NCBI GenBank assembly: GCA_947493175.1
Contig: CANLQD010000001.1
Span: 124,001 to 188,000, forward strand
DNA from: an uncultured Flavobacteriaceae bacterium
GTDB taxonomy: Bacteria > Bacteroidota > Bacteroidia > Flavobacteriales > Flavobacteriaceae
DNA: 64,000 nt
Direction: 5' to 3'
The position numbers and the translations under genes are program-made. The notes below the pieces were generated by a model. That model made no database searches, was not told the DNA's origin, and saw only the letters and a list, made by a program, of their open reading frames with translations. Shown in pieces: positions 15,184 to 25,401 of this stretch. The first letter of the stretch is position 1. Every line of letters starts with the position of its first letter.

Positions 15184-16788
15184 TTATTGAAGGATATTTT
15201 TTAAGCTCAACGCGATCAAAACTATCAAAACGAAATAGGCAACCAATAGCAACACTTCCTTCTTTCCTTTATAAAAAGTAACCTCGATTCCGGATTTTGC
15301 AGTTCGTGGAATCAATAGGCTAATGGAATAGGCCACTATAAGGGTCACCAAACATCCGATCGCATTCCACCAGAACCAAAATACCTGTGGCACGTACAAC
15401 CAGAGGTACATATTCACCAAGACACCTGTTATGATTCCGATATTAGCTCCCAGTGCGTGTGTTTTTTTTGTGAGCAACGCCAAGATAAAACCTGCTAGGA
15501 TAGGGCCAAAAAAGATAGACCCGACCTTATTGATGACCTCGATGACCGTCCCCTCTATATTACCTGCAAAAAAGGCGAAGAACAGACATACCAAGCCCCA
15601 AAAGACCGACAAGGCCCTCGAATACTTCACGTATTGGGCGTCTGATAAATTCGGCTTAAAACGTTTGACAAAATCTTCCAAGGTCACCGCTGAAAGCGAG
15701 TTGACCGAAGAACTCAAAGTAGACATTGCGGCCGACATAATGGCCACCAACAAAATACCAATAATGCCATTGGGAAGAAAATGAACGATAAAAATGGGGA
15801 CCATCAAATCTGCTTTTTTCCCTTCCAAACTGTCAATATTGGCTTGATATACTTGCTCTATCTGTTCTTGAAAACCCACATCTTGCATCAATAAAGTGCC
15901 CAATACCAATCCCATGATACAATAGGTGAGGGTGACCGGGAAACGAAAAAGTCCGTTCGCCATCAGTAGGTTTTTAATTGTAGGAAGGTTCTTGGCTGAT
16001 AACAAACGTTGGGTTTGGGTCTGGTCGGTGCCATAGTAAGAAGCGTACAGAAAAAACCCTCCAATGACCATAGGCCAAAAACCGAATTCATCGGTCTTAT
16101 CGGCATTGTTGAAACCCCACTTGCTAAAATCAACCGCGGTTAGGCGGTCTGCATCCACCTGATCTATAAAATTCCCAACACCTCCCAAGGCATCCAAACC
16201 AAAGGCCAGGCAGATGATGATTCCCAGGAATAGTATCACCATTTGGATGACATCTCCCCAAATGACTGCCTTCATTCCTCCTTGAAAGGAGTATATCAGG
16301 GTAACCACGCCAATGAGCAGTACCGAAATCCAAAAATCAATCCCCGTGGTCGCTTGTAAGATCAACGCCATGGTATATACCATGACCCCGGTCGCTACCG
16401 AACGACTGATCTGGAATACGATGCTGATCAACAACCTGGAAGAAGCGTCGAACCGGATCTCTAAATATTCGTACACACTTACAATTCCCGCTTTGTACAA
16501 AGAAGGTACAATCGCAACCAACAAAAAAACCATCGCCAAGGGTACTCCAAATTCGTAGGTAAGCCATTGGAGCCCGCCCCCCTCTTTAAGGCCCACAAAC
16601 GCAGGGGCCGAAATAAAGCTGATGGCCGATAGCTGGGTCGCCATGGTCGAAAGACTTAGGGGGATCCACCCCATACTGCGACCTCCTAGAAAGTAATCCT
16701 CCGAATTTTTGTTCTCTTTAAAGAAGTAGCCTATTCCTAAAAAAAGCAATAGGTAGGCAATGATAATAAGGTAATCGACCCAATTCAT
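15184..16788 (-). CDS. Sodium:solute symporter (SSS family)
   Basis: A 534-residue inner-membrane protein with about 13-14 hydrophobic helices. It begins with MNWVDYLIIIAYLLLFLGIGYFF and carries the SSS signatures SEDYFLGGRSMGWIPLSLSTMATQLSAISFI and FQGGMKAVIWGDVIQ. It imports a sugar or sugar acid with sodium. It lies 23 nt from the GH13 phosphorylase and downstream of the FAH hydrolase and SDR, so its substrate likely feeds that pathway. Confidence 0.92.
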   Translation of the reverse strand: MNWVDYLIIIAYLLLFLGIGYFFKENKNSEDYFLGGRSMGWIPLSLSTMATQLSAISFISAPAFVGLKEGGGLQWLTYEFGVPLAMVFLLVAIVPSLYKAGIVSVYEYLEIRFDASSRLLISIVFQISRSVATGVMVYTMALILQATTGIDFWISVLLIGVVTLIYSFQGGMKAVIWGDVIQMVILFLGIIICLAFGLDALGGVGNFIDQVDADRLTAVDFSKWGFNNADKTDEFGFWPMVIGGFFLYASYYGTDQTQTQRLLSAKNLPTIKNLLMANGLFRFPVTLTYCIMGLVLGTLLMQDVGFQEQIEQVYQANIDSLEGKKADLMVPIFIVHFLPNGIIGILLVAIMSAAMSTLSSSVNSLSAVTLEDFVKRFKPNLSDAQYVKYSRALSVFWGLVCLFFAFFAGNIEGTVIEVINKVGSIFFGPILAGFILALLTKKTHALGANIGIITGVLVNMYLWLYVPQVFWFWWNAIGCLVTLIVAYSISLLIPRTAKSGIEVTFYKGKKEVLLLVAYFVLIVLIALSLKNILQ

Positions 16789-16884
16789 TTAAAGGTTGGT
16801 TTTCTGAAACAATACCATTACCACTATTATTAGGTATTTGCTAGTGCAAAATAAGGTTCTTTTTTCAAAAGCAAAAGCCTTGCC

Positions 16885-17739
16885 TTAGGAGTAAGCCCTG
16901 GCCCCCTGTCTAGAACTTCCCAAACCATCTACACCCAGCTCTACCACATCGCCCGGTTTCAGATACCGAGGAGGATCAAAGCCCAAACCTACCCCAAACG
17001 GGGTACCCGTAGAGATAATATCTCCCGGCAACAAGGTCATAAACTGACTGATATAACTAATGGAGGTGGGGATATCAAAAACGAAATCCGACGTATTGCT
17101 ATTTTGAAGCATTTCCCCATTCACCTTTAACCACAGATTCAGATCGTGTGGATCCGCTATCTCATCTGGTGTGGCAATAAAAGGACCTAATGGGGCAAAG
17201 GTATCGCAACTCTTCCCCTTTACCCATTGGCCGCTGCGCTCTATTTGGTAGGCACGCTCGCTATAGTCGTTATGCAAGACATAGCCCGCAACGTGGTTCA
17301 TGGCTTCTTCCTTGGACACATACGAAGCCTTTTTACCAATAACAATGGCCAGTTCCACTTCCCAATCGGTCTTCGTGCTTCCCTTTGGGATGACCACATC
17401 ATCATTGGGACCGACCATCGCCGAAGTCGCTTTCATAAAAAGCACCGGTTCTTTTGGAATCTCCATGCCCGCCTCTTGTGCATGTTTGGCATAGTTAAGA
17501 CCGATGCAAACAATTTTTGAGGGTCGACAGAGGGGTGCGCCCAATCGTACGTTTGTCTCCACTTTTGGACATATACTTGCATTCGTCTTCAACCATTCCT
17601 CTAATCGTTCCAAGCCATCCGCTCCAAAAAAAGCTTCGTCGTAATCTTGGCCAAATGCCGAGACATCCAATCGCGAACCGTCTGCCAGTTGTACTCCAGG
17701 TTTTTCATTTCCCATCGTACCAAATCGTATTAATTTCAT
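16885..17739 (-). CDS. Fumarylacetoacetate hydrolase-family protein (2,4-diketo-3-deoxy-sugar acid hydrolase type)
   Basis: A 284-residue cytoplasmic enzyme. After a short N-terminal region it has the FAH core (IVCIGLNYAKHAQE, TDWEVELAIVIGK with the metal-binding Glu residues, NDYSERAYQ, KSCDTFAPLGP, PGDIISTGTPFGVG). Close relatives hydrolyse 2,4-diketo-3-deoxy-L-fuconate or -rhamnonate to pyruvate and a hydroxy acid. An SDR dehydrogenase upstream could make that substrate. A perfect hairpin (17754-17773) lies just before the start codon. Confidence 0.87.
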   Translation of the reverse strand: MKLIRFGTMGNEKPGVQLADGSRLDVSAFGQDYDEAFFGADGLERLEEWLKTNASICPKVETNVRLGAPLCRPSKIVCIGLNYAKHAQEAGMEIPKEPVLFMKATSAMVGPNDDVVIPKGSTKTDWEVELAIVIGKKASYVSKEEAMNHVAGYVLHNDYSERAYQIERSGQWVKGKSCDTFAPLGPFIATPDEIADPHDLNLWLKVNGEMLQNSNTSDFVFDIPTSISYISQFMTLLPGDIISTGTPFGVGLGFDPPRYLKPGDVVELGVDGLGSSRQGARAYS

Positions 17740-17753
17740 CTGTATCTGCTTTT

Positions 17754-17773
17754 ATTTCCGCACCGGCGGAAAT
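17754..17773 (-). other. Intercistronic hairpin before the FAH-family gene
   Basis: ATTTCCGC and GCGGAAAT form a perfect 8-bp stem with a 4-nt loop, 15 nt upstream of the ATG at 17739 in the 155-nt gap after the SDR gene. No T-run follows, so it may be an mRNA-processing or stabilising element. Confidence 0.4.
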
Positions 17774-17894
17774 TCATTTATTATAGTAACCTTCTCCAAC
17801 TTCGCTCAAGATGACAGCTCAGCTTCGGTTTTTTTCTCTTCTCTTTATGCCTATATTCCATATCCCCTTCGCTATGCATCGCCTTACTCCTCTT

Positions 17895-18671
17895 CTAATC
17901 CCCGTTCAGCTTAATGAATCCGCCATCAATCGGAAAATCGGTTCCCGTAACAAAAGCCGCCTCATCGGAACAAAGGTACAAGGCCAAATCGGCCACTTCT
18001 TGTGATGTCCCCATACGGCCTATCGGTTGGGTCTTTGAAAGTTTCTCGAACATGGCTGCTTCTTCACCCGGGAAGTTTTTTTCCAAATACCCGTCTACTA
18101 ATGGGCTGTGGATCCGTGCAGGGGAAATACTGTTGCATCGAATCCCGAACTTCACGTAGTCTTTGGCTACCGAATAGGTCATGGTCAAAACGGCGCCTTT
18201 GGAAGCGGAATAGGCAAAACGCTTGTTGATTCCCATCGATCCCGCTATACTCGCCATATTCAAAACAACGCCTCCCTTATCCTTCATAAAGGGCAACACT
18301 CCAAAAATACAATTGTATACGCCTTTTACATTGATATCGAATACCCTATCAAAATCGGTTGCCGTGGTCTCCTCTACATTTCCGATATGGGCAATCCCCG
18401 CATTATTAACCAAGATATCAATAGGGGCCGAAGTGCCGATAGCCGCCATGGTTTCCACCACCTGATCCTGTATCGACACGTTACACTCGTGCGCAAAGGC
18501 CGTACCACCGGTCTCGGTTATTTCCGTAGTTACCGCTTCAGCAGCTTCCGAGTCCAATTCTAAAATGTGTACATGGGCACCATGGGATGCGAACGTTTTG
18601 GCAATAGCACTTCCTATACCACTACCGCCTCCTGTAACTACCGCGGTTTTTTGCGTTAAATCGAACTTCAT
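17895..18671 (-). CDS. Short-chain dehydrogenase/reductase (2-keto-3-deoxy-sugar acid dehydrogenase type)
   Basis: A 258-residue classical SDR: cofactor motif TGGGSGIG (13-20), NNAG, and the catalytic YSASK. The protein resembles 2-keto-3-deoxy-L-fuconate dehydrogenases, which yield the diketo acid used by FAH-type hydrolases, so the two adjacent genes fit consecutive steps. Its ATG overlaps the stop of the preceding cytochrome-domain gene by 4 nt (ATGA), linking sugar-acid catabolism to the planctomycete-type redox genes. Confidence 0.87.
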   Translation of the reverse strand: MKFDLTQKTAVVTGGGSGIGSAIAKTFASHGAHVHILELDSEAAEAVTTEITETGGTAFAHECNVSIQDQVVETMAAIGTSAPIDILVNNAGIAHIGNVEETTATDFDRVFDINVKGVYNCIFGVLPFMKDKGGVVLNMASIAGSMGINKRFAYSASKGAVLTMTYSVAKDYVKFGIRCNSISPARIHSPLVDGYLEKNFPGEEAAMFEKLSKTQPIGRMGTSQEVADLALYLCSDEAAFVTGTDFPIDGGFIKLNGD

Positions 18672-20107
18672 TCTTTTTCTGTTTGGGATATCGAATCGGT
18701 TGCAGCAAAAAAGATCTTGGCACTTTCATCGATTCCCGAATCGATCAGCAAACTAGGTCGATCCCGTTGCAAGTTGGTTATAGCGGCTTCCGTTATACCG
18801 GTCTGCCAAAGATAGAGTCTTTTGAGTTTTGTTAAACTTTTAAAGATATCAATACTTTGATCGCTTATTTGGGTCTCGTAGATTTTTAGCAATTCCAAAT
18901 TGGTCAAGGTTTTGAAATTTGCTACTTGGGCATCGGTAATCGGGGTTTGATCTACTTCAAGCCATTCCAAATTAACGCATTGGGCGACAAAGGCCATTTC
19001 TTCTGAGCCAATGGGCAAACCACTTATATCCAATTCCACAATATTCGTTGCAATCCGTTGTAAATCGGTAATCATGGCTGGATCATACTCAGGGGGATTG
19101 AATGCCGAAACACTCAGTGCCCGGGAACCACTGGCCACCCTATTGATCGTTACATAATCTGACGATAGGTTTTGTAGTGTACTGTCTGCCACCTCTGGCA
19201 ACTTTGCCCATTTTTCCATGGGATCTGGCTGCATTAAGCCTTCGATCAACGCTACTAAGGGTTCTTGCTCCCCTAAATCGTTCAGTCGCAACGTATCGGA
19301 AGCCCCTAGGGCAATCCATTTTTCTAAAATACGCACCTCATTATCGTTCAATGGTTTTTTGCCATCCGGCGGCATATGCTCCTTATCCTCTTTCGGCAAA
19401 TGCAGTCGCTTGATCAGCTCACTGTTCTCGGCATCCCCGGGAACGACCGTATTGCCAACGTCGCCTCCCTTTAATAACGACCCTAAGTTGGTCATGAGCA
19501 GCCCGCCCTTTTGTTTATTCGTGTTGTGGCAGCTTACGCAATTGTTGTCCAATATCATACCGACAACGTCTTCATAAATCAACGGATTTTCCGGTAGTTT
19601 TTCAGGACGCTTGGGTCTTGGAAGTGCCAAAAAATCTTCTCCATGGGTGACCATACCACCGTAATGGCCCGTAAAGCCCACCAATACCAACAACACTACT
19701 TGTAGTACCTTGGTGTAGGCCTTTTGTCCTAGTTGCCAAGTATACAGACCGTACCAGAATACGGCAATCAAGGCCAAAGCACCACCCAACCATTGATGCC
19801 ATTGCAACAATTCGCCCTTTGTACCGCCTTCCTTTCCCAGGAAAAAACCGGATATGGCCGTCAATAAGGTCGACACTACCGCAACGATCAATAGGTTTCT
19901 GGGAATCGACCTCCCCGTAAGCCCTAAAAAAATAGCTATTAAAAGCAAAACAATGGGAAAATGAAGTAAGAGCGGATGCCATTTACCCAGCCAGGCCACT
20001 AAAGCGGGAAGTTCTATATAAGAATCAAATATGAGACAAAAAACGAGAAATAAAGAAAGGCCAAAAATACCGTAATCGACCCATCGGTTTTTAGGTGTAA
20101 CTGCCAT
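18668..20107 (-). CDS. Membrane-anchored cytochrome c with DUF2231-like and LRR-like domains
   Basis: A 479-residue protein with five or so hydrophobic helices in the first 150 residues (DUF2231-like), a planctomycete-type c-type cytochrome domain with heme motif CVSCH at 190-194 and a later HMPPDGKKPL that could supply the Met ligand, and a C-terminal leucine-rich-repeat-like part (LTNLELLKIYETQISD, LTKLKRLYLWQTGITE). The cytochrome and LRR should face the periplasm. It lies 3 nt after the DUF1501 gene and overlaps the SDR gene. It is likely part of an envelope redox complex with its two neighbours. Confidence 0.85.
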   Translation of the reverse strand: MAVTPKNRWVDYGIFGLSLFLVFCLIFDSYIELPALVAWLGKWHPLLLHFPIVLLLIAIFLGLTGRSIPRNLLIVAVVSTLLTAISGFFLGKEGGTKGELLQWHQWLGGALALIAVFWYGLYTWQLGQKAYTKVLQVVLLVLVGFTGHYGGMVTHGEDFLALPRPKRPEKLPENPLIYEDVVGMILDNNCVSCHNTNKQKGGLLMTNLGSLLKGGDVGNTVVPGDAENSELIKRLHLPKEDKEHMPPDGKKPLNDNEVRILEKWIALGASDTLRLNDLGEQEPLVALIEGLMQPDPMEKWAKLPEVADSTLQNLSSDYVTINRVASGSRALSVSAFNPPEYDPAMITDLQRIATNIVELDISGLPIGSEEMAFVAQCVNLEWLEVDQTPITDAQVANFKTLTNLELLKIYETQISDQSIDIFKSLTKLKRLYLWQTGITEAAITNLQRDRPSLLIDSGIDESAKIFFAATDSISQTEKE

Positions 20108-20110
20108 GAA

Positions 20111-21574
20111 TTAAGCTAATAGGTCTTTGATGACATTGCCCGCCACATCGGTTAAACGAAAGCGCCGGCCTTGGTGTTTATAGATCATTTGTTCGTGGTC
20201 GAGGCCCAGGGTATGCATCAAGGTGGCATGAAAATCATTGATATGAACCGGATTTTCTACAATATTATAGCCGAATTCATCGGTTTGGCCGTAGTTCATC
20301 CCTGGCTTGATGCCCCCACCAGCCATCCAGATACTAAAAGCCCGGGGGTGATGATCCCTACCATAGTTGGTGGGGTCGAACTTGCCTTGACAGTAGTTAG
20401 ACCTACCAAATTCCCCGCCCCATATCACCAAGGTATCCTCTAACATACCCCGTTGCTTTAAATCCATGACCAATGCGGCCGATGCCTGATCCACATCTTT
20501 TGCCTGCCCCATCATTTCATTGTGTAGATTACCATGTTGGTCCCAACCTTGATGATACAACTGAATGAAACGAACACCGTTTTCTGCCAGTCTCCTTGCC
20601 TGTAGCGCATTTGCGGCGTAGGTTCCCGGTACTTGACAATCTTCCCCATATAAGTCAATGATCGATTGGGGTTCTTTGGAAATATCCATGACATCGGGCA
20701 CCGACATTTGCATTCGGTACGCCATTTCGTATTGTGCTATTCTGGATTCAATCTCATCGTCACCGGTCTCCACATGGTGTAGCTTATTCAATGATGATAC
20801 GTGATCCAGTAAATGTCGTTTATCGGAACGCGATAAGCCATCGGGGTCATTCAGGTATAAGACCGGGTCTTTCCCCGATCGCAATAGTACCCCCTGGTGC
20901 TTGGAATCTAAAAACCCACTAGACCATAATTTCGAATACAGGCCTTGACTGTTGCCTTTGCCCCGAGAGGTAAGCACAACAAAAGAAGGTAAATTCTTGT
21001 TCTCACTTCCCAGGCCGTAACTCATCCATGAACCCATACTGGGTCGTCCCGATTGCTGGCTTCCGGTTTGAAAGAAAGTAATCGCGGGATCATGGTTAAT
21101 GGCTTCGGTATGCATGCTTCGGATGATACAAATATCGTCGGCTATCTTTCCGATATGAGGAAAGAAATCGCTGATCCAAGAACCCGCCTGACCGTATTGT
21201 TTAAAACCTACGGCCGGGGGCATCAAAGGAAAGCTTTCTTGTTCGGAGGTCATTCCTGTAAGGCGTTGTCCATTCCTAACAGAGTCGGGCAAGTCTTCCC
21301 CCATACGCTTCCTCAGGGTAGGTTTGTGGTCAAAGGTTTCGAATTGCGAGGGTGCCCCGGCTTGAAACAGATAGATGACCCGTTTGGCCTTCGGAGCAAA
21401 ATGCGGTATGCCCAGAGGTTGGGTGGCCACAGTCTCTGCGCCTGTCTTGAACAAATCAGGAATCAACAAGGAACCCAACGCCAAAGAGCCAATACCCACA
21501 CTCAATTGGGAGAAAAAGTGTCTTCGATTCACTTTTAAGGGGTTTTCATCGGTATTTTTTTGTTCCTCCTCCAT
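20111..21574 (-). CDS. DUF1501 protein with Tat-type signal
   Basis: A 487-residue protein. An N-terminal twin-arginine motif NRRHFFSQ (Arg17-Arg18) is followed by a hydrophobic stretch, so it is exported folded. The rest is the DUF1501 fold (sulfatase/alkaline-phosphatase-like): APSQFETFDHKP, GQAGSWISDFFPHIG, MHTEAINHDPA, WDQHGNLHNEM, IWGGEFGRSN, NYGRDHHPRAFSIWMAGGGIKPG. The family is common in planctomycetes, always next to cytochrome/DUF1549-DUF1553 genes as here. Its function is unknown. Gaps to neighbours are 3-5 nt. Confidence 0.92.
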   Translation of the reverse strand: MEEEQKNTDENPLKVNRRHFFSQLSVGIGSLALGSLLIPDLFKTGAETVATQPLGIPHFAPKAKRVIYLFQAGAPSQFETFDHKPTLRKRMGEDLPDSVRNGQRLTGMTSEQESFPLMPPAVGFKQYGQAGSWISDFFPHIGKIADDICIIRSMHTEAINHDPAITFFQTGSQQSGRPSMGSWMSYGLGSENKNLPSFVVLTSRGKGNSQGLYSKLWSSGFLDSKHQGVLLRSGKDPVLYLNDPDGLSRSDKRHLLDHVSSLNKLHHVETGDDEIESRIAQYEMAYRMQMSVPDVMDISKEPQSIIDLYGEDCQVPGTYAANALQARRLAENGVRFIQLYHQGWDQHGNLHNEMMGQAKDVDQASAALVMDLKQRGMLEDTLVIWGGEFGRSNYCQGKFDPTNYGRDHHPRAFSIWMAGGGIKPGMNYGQTDEFGYNIVENPVHINDFHATLMHTLGLDHEQMIYKHQGRRFRLTDVAGNVIKDLLA

Positions 21575-21579
21575 CTTTC

Positions 21580-23922
21580 TTATTCCTTAGTTATTGTTTC
21601 GTCTAGGTTATAAATAACCTGTGCCGTAAGCATTAAAGCCGCCGTTTTGGCCGGATCGGTATCCAATCTTTCATATTCACCGAGTGCAACCAACTTTTCG
21701 GCATCCTCGGTTCCGTTTAAAAAGTTGTTCAATGCATCTTGATAATAGGTCTCCAAAACTTCAAGTTCTTGTTGTTTGGGGGAACGAACCAAAATATTTC
21801 TAAAAACACTCGCTACGGCCTTGGAATCGTCGGTATTCGAGGCGACTGTTTTTTGAGCCAACACCCGAGCGGCTTCTAGGACCTGAATATCGTTCTGTAA
21901 GGCCAATGCCTGTAAGGGTGTATTGGTTTTCTGCCTTCTTACCTCACAAAAGTCACGGGTAGGTGCGTCAAAAATGGCCATACTTGCCGGTGGTAAGGTA
22001 CGTTTCCAAAGGGTATACAAAGATCTGCGGTATAATTTGTCTCCCTTATCCGGCTCGTACTTTGTAAGCACTCCGCGATTACCTCCTGCATTGGTCTCTT
22101 CCCAGAGTCCAGGAGGCTGATAAGGCTTTACACTTGGACCGCCGATCTCTGGATTAAGCAGTCCGCTAGAAGCCAACATATAATCCCGTATCATTTCCCC
22201 GCTCATGCGAAAGCGTGGCGCCCTTGCCAGCAATTTATTATCGAAATCGACCTGCTTCAATTCAGGGGTGACTTTTGAACTTTGCTGGTAAGTTGCCGAC
22301 AGCATTATTTTTTTTAATAAGTATCGAACATCCCAATTGTGCTCCATAAAATCAACGGCCAACCAATCGAGGAGTTCCGGATGTGTCGGCAAACTGCCCT
22401 GAACACCAAAATCTTCCGCCGTTTTTACCAAACCGTTTCCAAAAAGCATGGCCCACATACGGTTTACGAAAACCCGGGCGGTCAAGGGATTCTCCGTACT
22501 TACTACCCATTTTGCCAATCCCAGTCGATTCTTTGGAAGTTCCTCGGAAAAGGGAAATACGCTTTCGGGCGTTCCGGGTGCCACCTTCTCCCCTAAATTA
22601 TCGTAATCCCCACGATTTAAAATAAAGGTTTCTCGCGGGAGGGAATCATCCATAACCATAACGTTAACCGATTCGCCTTGCTGCTTATTAATGAACGACA
22701 ATACGCCTTTGGTTTCCTTATCCGTGATGGTCATAAAGGGCGGGTCGGCAAAGAACTTTTCATTGGCAGCCTGTACGGCATCCATTTGGAGACCTTTTTC
22801 ATTGACGTTGTTGAAGAAGGCATACACCTGAAAATACTCCTCTTGGGAAATCGCATCGTATTTGTGGTCGTGGCACTTGGCACATTCCAAGGTGAGTCCT
22901 AAAATACCTTTCCCCAAGGTATTGGTACGATCTACTACATAGGCTGTTTGGTATTCTTCCTGAATGACACCCCCTTCTTGGGTAATGGGATGGTTTCTGT
23001 TGAAACCGGTCGCCAATAGCTGCTCCTTGGTTGCATTTGGTAATAGATCACCGGCCAATTGCCACGTTAAAAACGTGTCGTAAGGTAGATTTTTATTGAA
23101 CGCATGAATGACCCAATCGCGCCATGGCCACATGGTGCGATAGCTATCATCTTGGTACCCATGAGAGTCGGCATAACGCGCCACATCGAGCCAGTTTTGG
23201 GTCATGCGTTCCCCATATGCCGGCAAAGCCATTAAGGTATCTATCAATCGGCCGTAATCTAAATGGGTCGTATCTTTCAAAAACGTTTGTACCAACTCTG
23301 GTTTTGGAGGCAATCCGGTTAGGTCTAAACTCATTCTTCGAACCAAAATCTCGGCACTCGCTTTTGATGCGGGAGACAGTCCATGCTCCTCCTGCTTTTT
23401 CAATACAAATACATCGATTTCATTTTGAACCCATTCTTTTTGTTGTGTTTTCGGAAGTGCTACTTTCTCAGGTGTTTGATATGCCCAGTGTTTTTCAAAT
23501 TTGCCCCCTTGTTTTATCCACTTTTTGATCAATTCCTTTTCATGGTTAGAAAGTCGCAGTTGCGAATCGGGAGGAGGCATCATCTCAGAGGGCTCATCGG
23601 AAACGATATGTCGGTATACTTCACTTTGATCGGGCTTGCCCGCCACAATCGGAAACTTCCCGGGATTTCGAGCTAGTTCGGCAAATGCATTTTCCTCAAT
23701 ATCAAGCCTTAGTCCCGCTTTTCGTTTATTCGCATCGGGACCATGACATGTATAGCAGTTATCGGAAAGTATGGGTTTTATATGAAAATTGTAATCGACT
23801 ACTTCAGGTACTTTCACGCCGATATCAGAAGCTACGTTTTTTTTAAGCATCCCTGATTTGAACGCCCACAAAAGGGCTATTAAACCCAGTAGAAGCGTAA
23901 TGATGAATAACCTTTGTTTCAT
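21580..23922 (-). CDS. PSCyt1-DUF1549-DUF1553 protein (planctomycete-type cytochrome)
   Basis: A 780-residue protein from the ATG at 23922, chosen over 23955 because it starts directly with the signal anchor [21 protein letters not shown]. The order is a PSCyt1 heme domain (CYTCH 56-60, [14 protein letters not shown]), DUF1549 (about 150-370: [53 protein letters not shown] with a second CxxCH), and DUF1553 (about 470-740: [42 protein letters not shown]). This is the classic partner of DUF1501. It is the first of a tightly packed five-gene run. Confidence 0.93.
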   Translation of the reverse strand: MKQRLFIITLLLGLIALLWAFKSGMLKKNVASDIGVKVPEVVDYNFHIKPILSDNCYTCHGPDANKRKAGLRLDIEENAFAELARNPGKFPIVAGKPDQSEVYRHIVSDEPSEMMPPPDSQLRLSNHEKELIKKWIKQGGKFEKHWAYQTPEKVALPKTQQKEWVQNEIDVFVLKKQEEHGLSPASKASAEILVRRMSLDLTGLPPKPELVQTFLKDTTHLDYGRLIDTLMALPAYGERMTQNWLDVARYADSHGYQDDSYRTMWPWRDWVIHAFNKNLPYDTFLTWQLAGDLLPNATKEQLLATGFNRNHPITQEGGVIQEEYQTAYVVDRTNTLGKGILGLTLECAKCHDHKYDAISQEEYFQVYAFFNNVNEKGLQMDAVQAANEKFFADPPFMTITDKETKGVLSFINKQQGESVNVMVMDDSLPRETFILNRGDYDNLGEKVAPGTPESVFPFSEELPKNRLGLAKWVVSTENPLTARVFVNRMWAMLFGNGLVKTAEDFGVQGSLPTHPELLDWLAVDFMEHNWDVRYLLKKIMLSATYQQSSKVTPELKQVDFDNKLLARAPRFRMSGEMIRDYMLASSGLLNPEIGGPSVKPYQPPGLWEETNAGGNRGVLTKYEPDKGDKLYRRSLYTLWKRTLPPASMAIFDAPTRDFCEVRRQKTNTPLQALALQNDIQVLEAARVLAQKTVASNTDDSKAVASVFRNILVRSPKQQELEVLETYYQDALNNFLNGTEDAEKLVALGEYERLDTDPAKTAALMLTAQVIYNLDETITKE

Positions 23923-24135
23923 TTGATATGGGTACTTGTGATTTGGCCTGACCAAAGAGCTATTAAAAATAGCCTCTTAAAGATAACTATTTTTATGAAG
24001 GATTGTATGGGGATGCGCGTACAATAGAGACAATTTCTTTATACAATTTGTCATCTTTGCAGCCAGAAATTCCATTCCCCTTTTTAAAAGCCTTTTCTTT
24101 GGATTTCCAACTAAACCTTACCGATGGCTAGCATA
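23923..24135. other. Intergenic region upstream of the cytochrome operon
   Basis: 213 bases that should hold the promoter of the minus-strand operon. I see no clear TAnnTTTG box on the minus strand, only a repeated ACAATTT near 24029 and 24044. Confidence 0.4.
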
Positions 24136-25401
24136 CTATTCATCGAAGGTTTCAACGGTTACGTTCAATGGGTTCCGAAGTCGCTCCGCATAGTACCGTA
24201 TTTCCCTTTCGGGAGCAATTGACCCCACTTTAAAAACCAGATAGGCATTCTTTTCGACATAGCGACTTCCTTTTGGGACGACCATGACGGTATCGGCAAT
24301 CAGTATTCGATTCCAGTAACGCCCATTCTCGGTAGATTTGGTGATTTTGGTATAGGGTTTATAGGTAGGGGAAAGACCTCCGGTACTATTGGTATTGTCG
24401 TACTTCAATCGGATAACACCAAATCCGTATCCCTCTTCCCTATGGTAGAAGGCCAACCAAGGCGCATCATCGGGAATAGGGTTCTGTTCCAAAACATCCA
24501 TCTCGGCATCGTACAGCTTTAAATGCATCACCCCACCCCTAGATTTTGCATACATGACATGGGTAAAGAGACTGTCCATCGTCATCTCATCGTTTCGCAG
24601 CAGGTCTAACACCACATCTTTTGATACGCTCATGGTAGATTCAAAAGTAAAATAGGGCAAGCTTTTATAAAAGGCGTAGGTACCCTCTACCGAAATTTCA
24701 GGAACATTGTCGGTAATCACTGAACGGGATTTGCGTATTTCGTAATAACCTGGGGAAAGTTGATTATTGGAGAATACAGCAGTACTTTCCATATTGAAAT
24801 AACCATCCGAATCGTTTTTTGAAAAATTAGGCGCCCAGTGCATGGCAATATGACCTCGTTTTAAAAGCACGTTGTTGAACTCCTTTACATAAATACCATC
24901 GATTTGACCTCCCATCGAATCGGTTTTGGTACTGAACGTAGCCTTGTAAAACGAATTTTCGATGGAGTTGTCGATACTGGAATAACTAAAATCACTGATG
25001 CTTGCATCCTGATGAACCAATAGAGTGTCGGTTTTGCTTGCCGCGTCATGAAGTGTAAACTCTTTAGTGGTGTTTGCATTTATCTTCACGGGGAATCGAA
25101 CTTGCAGTACTTCCGTTGACGCTTCATTCTCAAAGCCTATCTCAAATGGAATCGCTTCCCCGGTGTCCGTGTCGATCAATTGAAGATTGCTCACAGTTGT
25201 AGACAAGGGTTTCACCAAACGGATGCTTGTAGCAACATATTCCAGCTTACGGTCCAAACCATCATTTTCGGAGACTGAAATGGTAGCGAGCGGTTTGGAA
25301 CAGGCTGTTAGCCAAACAAGAAATACCCCAAGTATACGTCTCGACTTTCCGAAAGGAACGCTTGGTAAGCATCGATATGCCTTTATCCCATGGCACATCA
25401 T
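24136..25401 (-). CDS. Large lipoprotein of unknown function
   Basis: A 421-residue protein whose hydrophobic segment ends in a lipobox (FLVWLTAC, Cys34). An N-terminal basic stretch precedes it. The rest is beta-rich (for example YFTFESTMSVSKDVVLDLLRN and WLAFYHREEGYGFGVIRL), which suggests a beta-sandwich of the carbohydrate-active type, but I cannot name the family. Its start codon overlaps the stop of the YceI gene by 4 nt (ATGA), so the two are translationally coupled. It may bind or modify a carbohydrate at the envelope, by association with the downstream sugar genes. Confidence 0.75.
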   Translation of the reverse strand: MMCHGIKAYRCLPSVPFGKSRRILGVFLVWLTACSKPLATISVSENDGLDRKLEYVATSIRLVKPLSTTVSNLQLIDTDTGEAIPFEIGFENEASTEVLQVRFPVKINANTTKEFTLHDAASKTDTLLVHQDASISDFSYSSIDNSIENSFYKATFSTKTDSMGGQIDGIYVKEFNNVLLKRGHIAMHWAPNFSKNDSDGYFNMESTAVFSNNQLSPGYYEIRKSRSVITDNVPEISVEGTYAFYKSLPYFTFESTMSVSKDVVLDLLRNDEMTMDSLFTHVMYAKSRGGVMHLKLYDAEMDVLEQNPIPDDAPWLAFYHREEGYGFGVIRLKYDNTNSTGGLSPTYKPYTKITKSTENGRYWNRILIADTVMVVPKGSRYVEKNAYLVFKVGSIAPEREIRYYAERLRNPLNVTVETFDE

